In this document: positions 4,242-6,154 of the stretch, in pieces
Layout: each line of letters starts with the position of its first letter
Position numbering within the stretch: position 1 is the stretch's first letter
Assembly (NCBI GenBank): GCA_014384665.1
Contig: JACNFI010000057.1
Coordinates: 1-6,154 of the forward strand
Reading direction: 5' to 3'
Length of the DNA stretch: 6,154 bases
Source of the DNA: Candidatus Cloacimonadota bacterium
GTDB lineage: Bacteria; Cloacimonadota; Cloacimonadia; JGIOTU-2
The notes under the pieces: generated by a model
Database searches by the model: none
Told to the model about the DNA's origin: nothing
What the model saw: only the letters and a program-made list of their open reading frames with translations
Position numbers and translations under genes: made by a program

Positions 4242-5776
4242 TTTAATCTTTCTATGTGTCCCTTGCCAACACCTTTGACTTCACAGCCCAACTTCAGATA
4301 TTTAATTATTTTTTTATCAGAAATGAAGTTTGAGCAATCAATAATCAAAGGTGGTTTTCCGCATAAAGGAACAACTTCTTCTGGTTCTAAATCAAGATAA
4401 GATTTATGCCCCACAGCGAAAATTACTATCTCAGTATCACTTAAAACTGTTTTTATATCCTTCTTCACTCGCATATTTCCAACCTCAGGCCAAATTTTCA
4501 CCAAAGGGTCATGAACTGAAATAACAGCATCTTTTTCCATCAATTCTTCCCATAGAAGTTTTGATGGCGAATGCCGTGTATCTGCAACATCACCAAGATA
4601 TGAAACACCTAAAATAGCCACTCGTTTGTCAGTCAGGTTAGGAAAAACTTCCTCAATCAATTCAACCGTATGCAAAGCCATTGTGTCATTGATATTCACG
4701 GAATGTATTGCCATTGGAAGTTTTTCATCCAGGTCAAACAACGCTTCGGCAGACCAATTTGCAAGCACAGGGTCTTTTGTAAGACAATATCCGCCAACAC
4801 CTAAACTCGGTTTTAGCATATTGTCGTGAGTCCCTTTTCTCACTTTGATTGATTTTATAACCTCAAAAAGATTTACCCCGATTTTTTCAGCCATTTTTGC
4901 CCATTCCAGCATCAATGCAATGTTTGTGGCACGATATGAATTCTCCAGAACCTTTGCAAGTTCAGATGCATTTGTGTTCTCAAGACAGTAAAGTGGGTGA
5001 TTTTGAATGTCTAAAACAATACTCAAAAATTCCCTTGCCAATTCCTCGCTTTTTTTATCAATTCCTGAAAAAGTCCGACAAAAATTGCGAATTGAACTGA
5101 CATAATTTCTACCAGGCATCACCCGTTCGTACGAATGAGCGATAAGTGGTGGATTTTTTGTAGTATCAATTCCTCTTTTCTTAAATTCTTTTTCTATGAT
5201 GGGCTTTACCACTTTTTCGCAAGTTCCTGGTGGCACAGTGGTCTCAATTAAAACCAAACATTCAGGAGAAATACTTCTGCCAATTGTGCGCATTCCTTCT
5301 CTGAACGCAGACAAATTACAATATCCTGTAGATGCTCTGCCAAAATCAGGTTTTATGGCATCTAATTGAATATCTACTACTATAACATCTGCTAATTTAT
5401 AGGCAAATTCATTCCAGGTAGCACGCAAAGTTTTCTTCTCTTTGACCACACGAGGAAATATTTTAGAAATTTCAGGGTCTTCTGCCTGGATTGGTGATTC
5501 GCCATTATTTATGACCGGGATTTTCCAGAATGAACGCCGAGAGACAAGGTCGTGCCCGTGAACAAAATAGTAAGGATTTCCATTTTTATCTTCTGCATCA
5601 GCAACAACTGTTGCCATTACTGAACCGACAAATCCCATTCCCTGAACTACTACGATTTTTCTGCCTAATTTTCTCTGTTCTTCAGTAATTTTTTGTAATT
5701 TCTTGATTTCCTCCCGGTTCTGTTCAGGTGTTGGAAAAGCAAACTCTCTGCCATCTGGTGCAATGGAAATAGACAT
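4223..5776 (-). CDS. Nucleotide-sugar dehydrogenase (UDP-glucose / UDP-ManNAc / GDP-mannose dehydrogenase family)
   Basis: The family oxidises a nucleotide-activated sugar at C6 in two NAD(+)-dependent steps to the uronic acid, feeding capsule, exopolysaccharide or O-antigen synthesis in the cytoplasm. The NAD Rossmann motif is GMGFVG (46-51). ETTVPPGT (178-185) and ERVMPGR (217-223) mark the end of the first domain. The central helix NASELAKVLENSYR (269-282) carries K275 and N279. The catalytic loop is GVGGYCLTKDP (326-336), with nucleophile C331 and K334-D335. The C-terminal UDP-binding domain has GVSYLGDVADTRHSP (390-404), where the family usually has a lysine at the position of L394. The protein has 517 residues against a usual 420-450. 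About 38 residues before the Rossmann strand are charged and probably helical, and there are longer loops at 60-120. The start is fixed by a clean GGAGG four bases upstream. The last six residues come from a heptamer array. The sugar specificity is undetermined. Confidence 0.92.
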   Translation of the reverse strand: MSISIAPDGREFAFPTPEQNREEIKKLQKITEEQRKLGRKIVVVQGMGFVGSVMATVVADAEDKNGNPYYFVHGHDLVSRRSFWKIPVINNGESPIQAEDPEISKIFPRVVKEKKTLRATWNEFAYKLADVIVVDIQLDAIKPDFGRASTGYCNLSAFREGMRTIGRSISPECLVLIETTVPPGTCEKVVKPIIEKEFKKRGIDTTKNPPLIAHSYERVMPGRNYVSSIRNFCRTFSGIDKKSEELAREFLSIVLDIQNHPLYCLENTNASELAKVLENSYRATNIALMLEWAKMAEKIGVNLFEVIKSIKVRKGTHDNMLKPSLGVGGYCLTKDPVLANWSAEALFDLDEKLPMAIHSVNINDTMALHTVELIEEVFPNLTDKRVAILGVSYLGDVADTRHSPSKLLWEELMEKDAVISVHDPLVKIWPEVGNMRVKKDIKTVLSDTEIVIFAVGHKSYLDLEPEEVVPLCGKPPLIIDCSNFISDKKIIKYLKLGCEVKGVGKGHIERLKVKGKR

Positions 5777-5780
5777 AATG

Positions 5781-5785
5781 CCTCC
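5781..5785 (-). promoter_or_regulatory. Strong Shine-Dalgarno GGAGG for the nucleotide-sugar dehydrogenase
   Basis: The minus strand reads TTGGAGGCATTATG. GGAGG sits four bases before the ATG, which settles the start codon. This is the only strong ribosome-binding site in the window; the other two minus-strand genes have A-rich, weak leaders. Confidence 0.8.
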
Positions 5786-5822
5786 AATTCTTTTTTGCTT
5801 TTCTTTTGTTGTTTATGTTAAA

Positions 5823-5828
5823 TGTCAA
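5823..5828 (-). promoter_or_regulatory. Possible -35 box (TTGACA) for the nucleotide-sugar dehydrogenase
   Basis: The minus strand has an exact TTGACA 46 bp before the ATG. At the usual 17-bp spacing the hexamer is AAGAAA, a poor -10. An FCB-type promoter would not need a TTGACA box at all. This is a weak call resting on one hexamer and its position. Confidence 0.2.
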
Positions 5829-5900
5829 GAATTTCCAGAATAAGTAATTATATGAGGGATGCGCATAATGCCAAATTTCTTAATAGATAGGGTATCGTTT

Positions 5901-5920
5901 ATCCCCGCGGATGCGGGGAT
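5901..5920. repeat. GC-rich hairpin ATCCCCGC-GGAT-GCGGGGAT
   Basis: Perfect 8-bp arms (5901-5908 and 5913-5920) surround the tetraloop GGAT. Together with the preceding CGTTT it resembles a type I-E CRISPR repeat, but no second copy is found at a spacer's distance. It also resembles the CCCCGAT-type stems at 1700-1719 and 4000-4018, so a lone small palindromic repeat is the simpler reading. Confidence 0.7.
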
Positions 5921-6082
5921 TGCCGTAAAATGTAGCGAGTCGCACAACCGCAACAGTTAGACCTCGTTTATAATATGCATCATTCTTTCTATATTCGCTT
6001 GTGATTTATGCAATGATTTATTACTGGGGGCATAAAACTGTTTGCATCTGTGCCAAATATATAATACCGAGCAAAAACGGAG

Positions 6083-6118
6083 TGCTGAAACGAGGAGCGA
6101 AGCGACGAACTTTCAGCA
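6083..6118. repeat. Long-loop hairpin TGCTGAAA ... TTTCAGCA
   Basis: Perfect 8-bp arms at 6083-6090 and 6111-6118 flank a 20-base GC-rich loop containing GAGCGAAGCGAC, which can itself form a short GC-GAA-GC stem. The loop composition contrasts with the AT-rich surroundings. There is no T-run after either arm, so it is recorded as a repeat or structured element of unknown role. Confidence 0.6.
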
Positions 6119-6154
6119 TATTAGTATATGCGAAAAGTTCACCCCGAGTAAATC

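Larger units (their letters stand above)
5777..6154. other. Upstream region of the nucleotide-sugar dehydrogenase; no gene seen
   Basis: Neither strand has a plausible coding sequence; the open stretches are short and lack family-like composition. The first about 75 bp hold the dehydrogenase leader. Two hairpin repeats follow (5901-5920 and 6083-6118). The stretch 5925-6080 is more mixed in base composition and has no tRNA, transposase remnant or other element that I can identify. The sequence near the right edge (6119-6154) is cut off. Confidence 0.6.

Noticed and set aside
4077..4400. Plus-strand ORF of 107 codons rich in F, L, P, T and Y, looking membrane-like
   Set aside because: It exists because the TTTTACC array is stop-free on this strand (repeating F-Y-L-L-P-F-T), and its second half is antisense to the well-supported nucleotide-sugar dehydrogenase. 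There is no ribosome-binding site or family pattern.
4626..5100. Two plus-strand 67-codon ORFs
   Set aside because: They are antisense to conserved parts of the nucleotide-sugar dehydrogenase and lack ribosome-binding sites.
5955..5961. GTTAGAC as an integron attC core site
   Set aside because: It fits GTTRRRY, but no matching RYYYAAC partner is found at a plausible distance and no cassette or integrase is present.
5896..5971. Two-repeat CRISPR unit (CGTTTAT at 5896 and again at 5965)
   Set aside because: Only seven bases are shared and the second site lacks the GC-rich stem, so it is not a repeat-spacer-repeat unit.
5925..6080. tRNA or tmRNA remnant
   Set aside because: I could not build an acceptor stem, a T-loop GTTCRA or an anticodon arm in this stretch on either strand.

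Overview
This is an AT-rich bacterial window. It holds three complete genes on the minus strand and the 3' end of a fourth gene on the plus strand. The plus-strand fragment (2-196) encodes a C-terminal FlgD-like/type IX-type sorting domain. This points to the FCB superphylum or a neighbouring candidate phylum such as Cloacimonadota. The fused, ferredoxin-rich amino-acid dehydrogenase subunit and the A-rich, weakly Shine-Dalgarno-marked leaders fit an anaerobic amino-acid user of that kind, but the phylum assignment is inference.

Layout: 2-196 (+) is the sorting-domain tail of a secreted protein, with a heptanucleotide array read as coding sequence. Only 8 bp away, convergent, is 205-1356/1392 (-), a DAO-family FAD-dependent amine/amino-acid dehydrogenase. 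Then comes a gap of about 0.45 kb filled with palindromes: three small hairpins next to the start, two copies of a stem-swapped repeat, and a 114-bp bracketed palindrome cluster. Next is 1828-3897 (-), a 689-residue fusion of plant-type [2Fe-2S] ferredoxin, FAD/NAD(P) pyridine nucleotide-disulfide-type oxidoreductase, 2x[4Fe-4S] ferredoxin and BFD-like [2Fe-2S] domains. A 325-bp spacer carries a 10-bp tandem repeat, a nested ATTCCC...GGGAAT palindrome and a TTTTACC heptamer array. 4223-5776 (-) is a nucleotide-sugar dehydrogenase whose stop codon lies inside that heptamer array. The last 378 bp hold no gene, only the leader of the dehydrogenase and two more hairpin repeats.

How the genes work together: the DAO protein and the four-domain protein look like the catalytic and electron-transfer halves of one complex. 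They resemble sarcosine oxidase beta/alpha, HcnC/HcnAB, opine oxidase and archaeal dye-linked L-proline dehydrogenase beta/alpha. The true substrate cannot be read from sequence. The nucleotide-sugar dehydrogenase belongs to surface-polysaccharide precursor synthesis and is probably unrelated functionally.

The most unusual content is the non-coding DNA. It includes two neighbouring hairpins with compensatory arm changes, repeat units that keep their flanks but swap their central stem, and two different 7-bp tandem arrays sitting at gene 3' ends, one of them translated. I see no defence system, mobile-element gene, CRISPR array, tRNA or rRNA. The novelty here lies in repeat biology and an uncommon fusion, not in a clear new multi-gene system.
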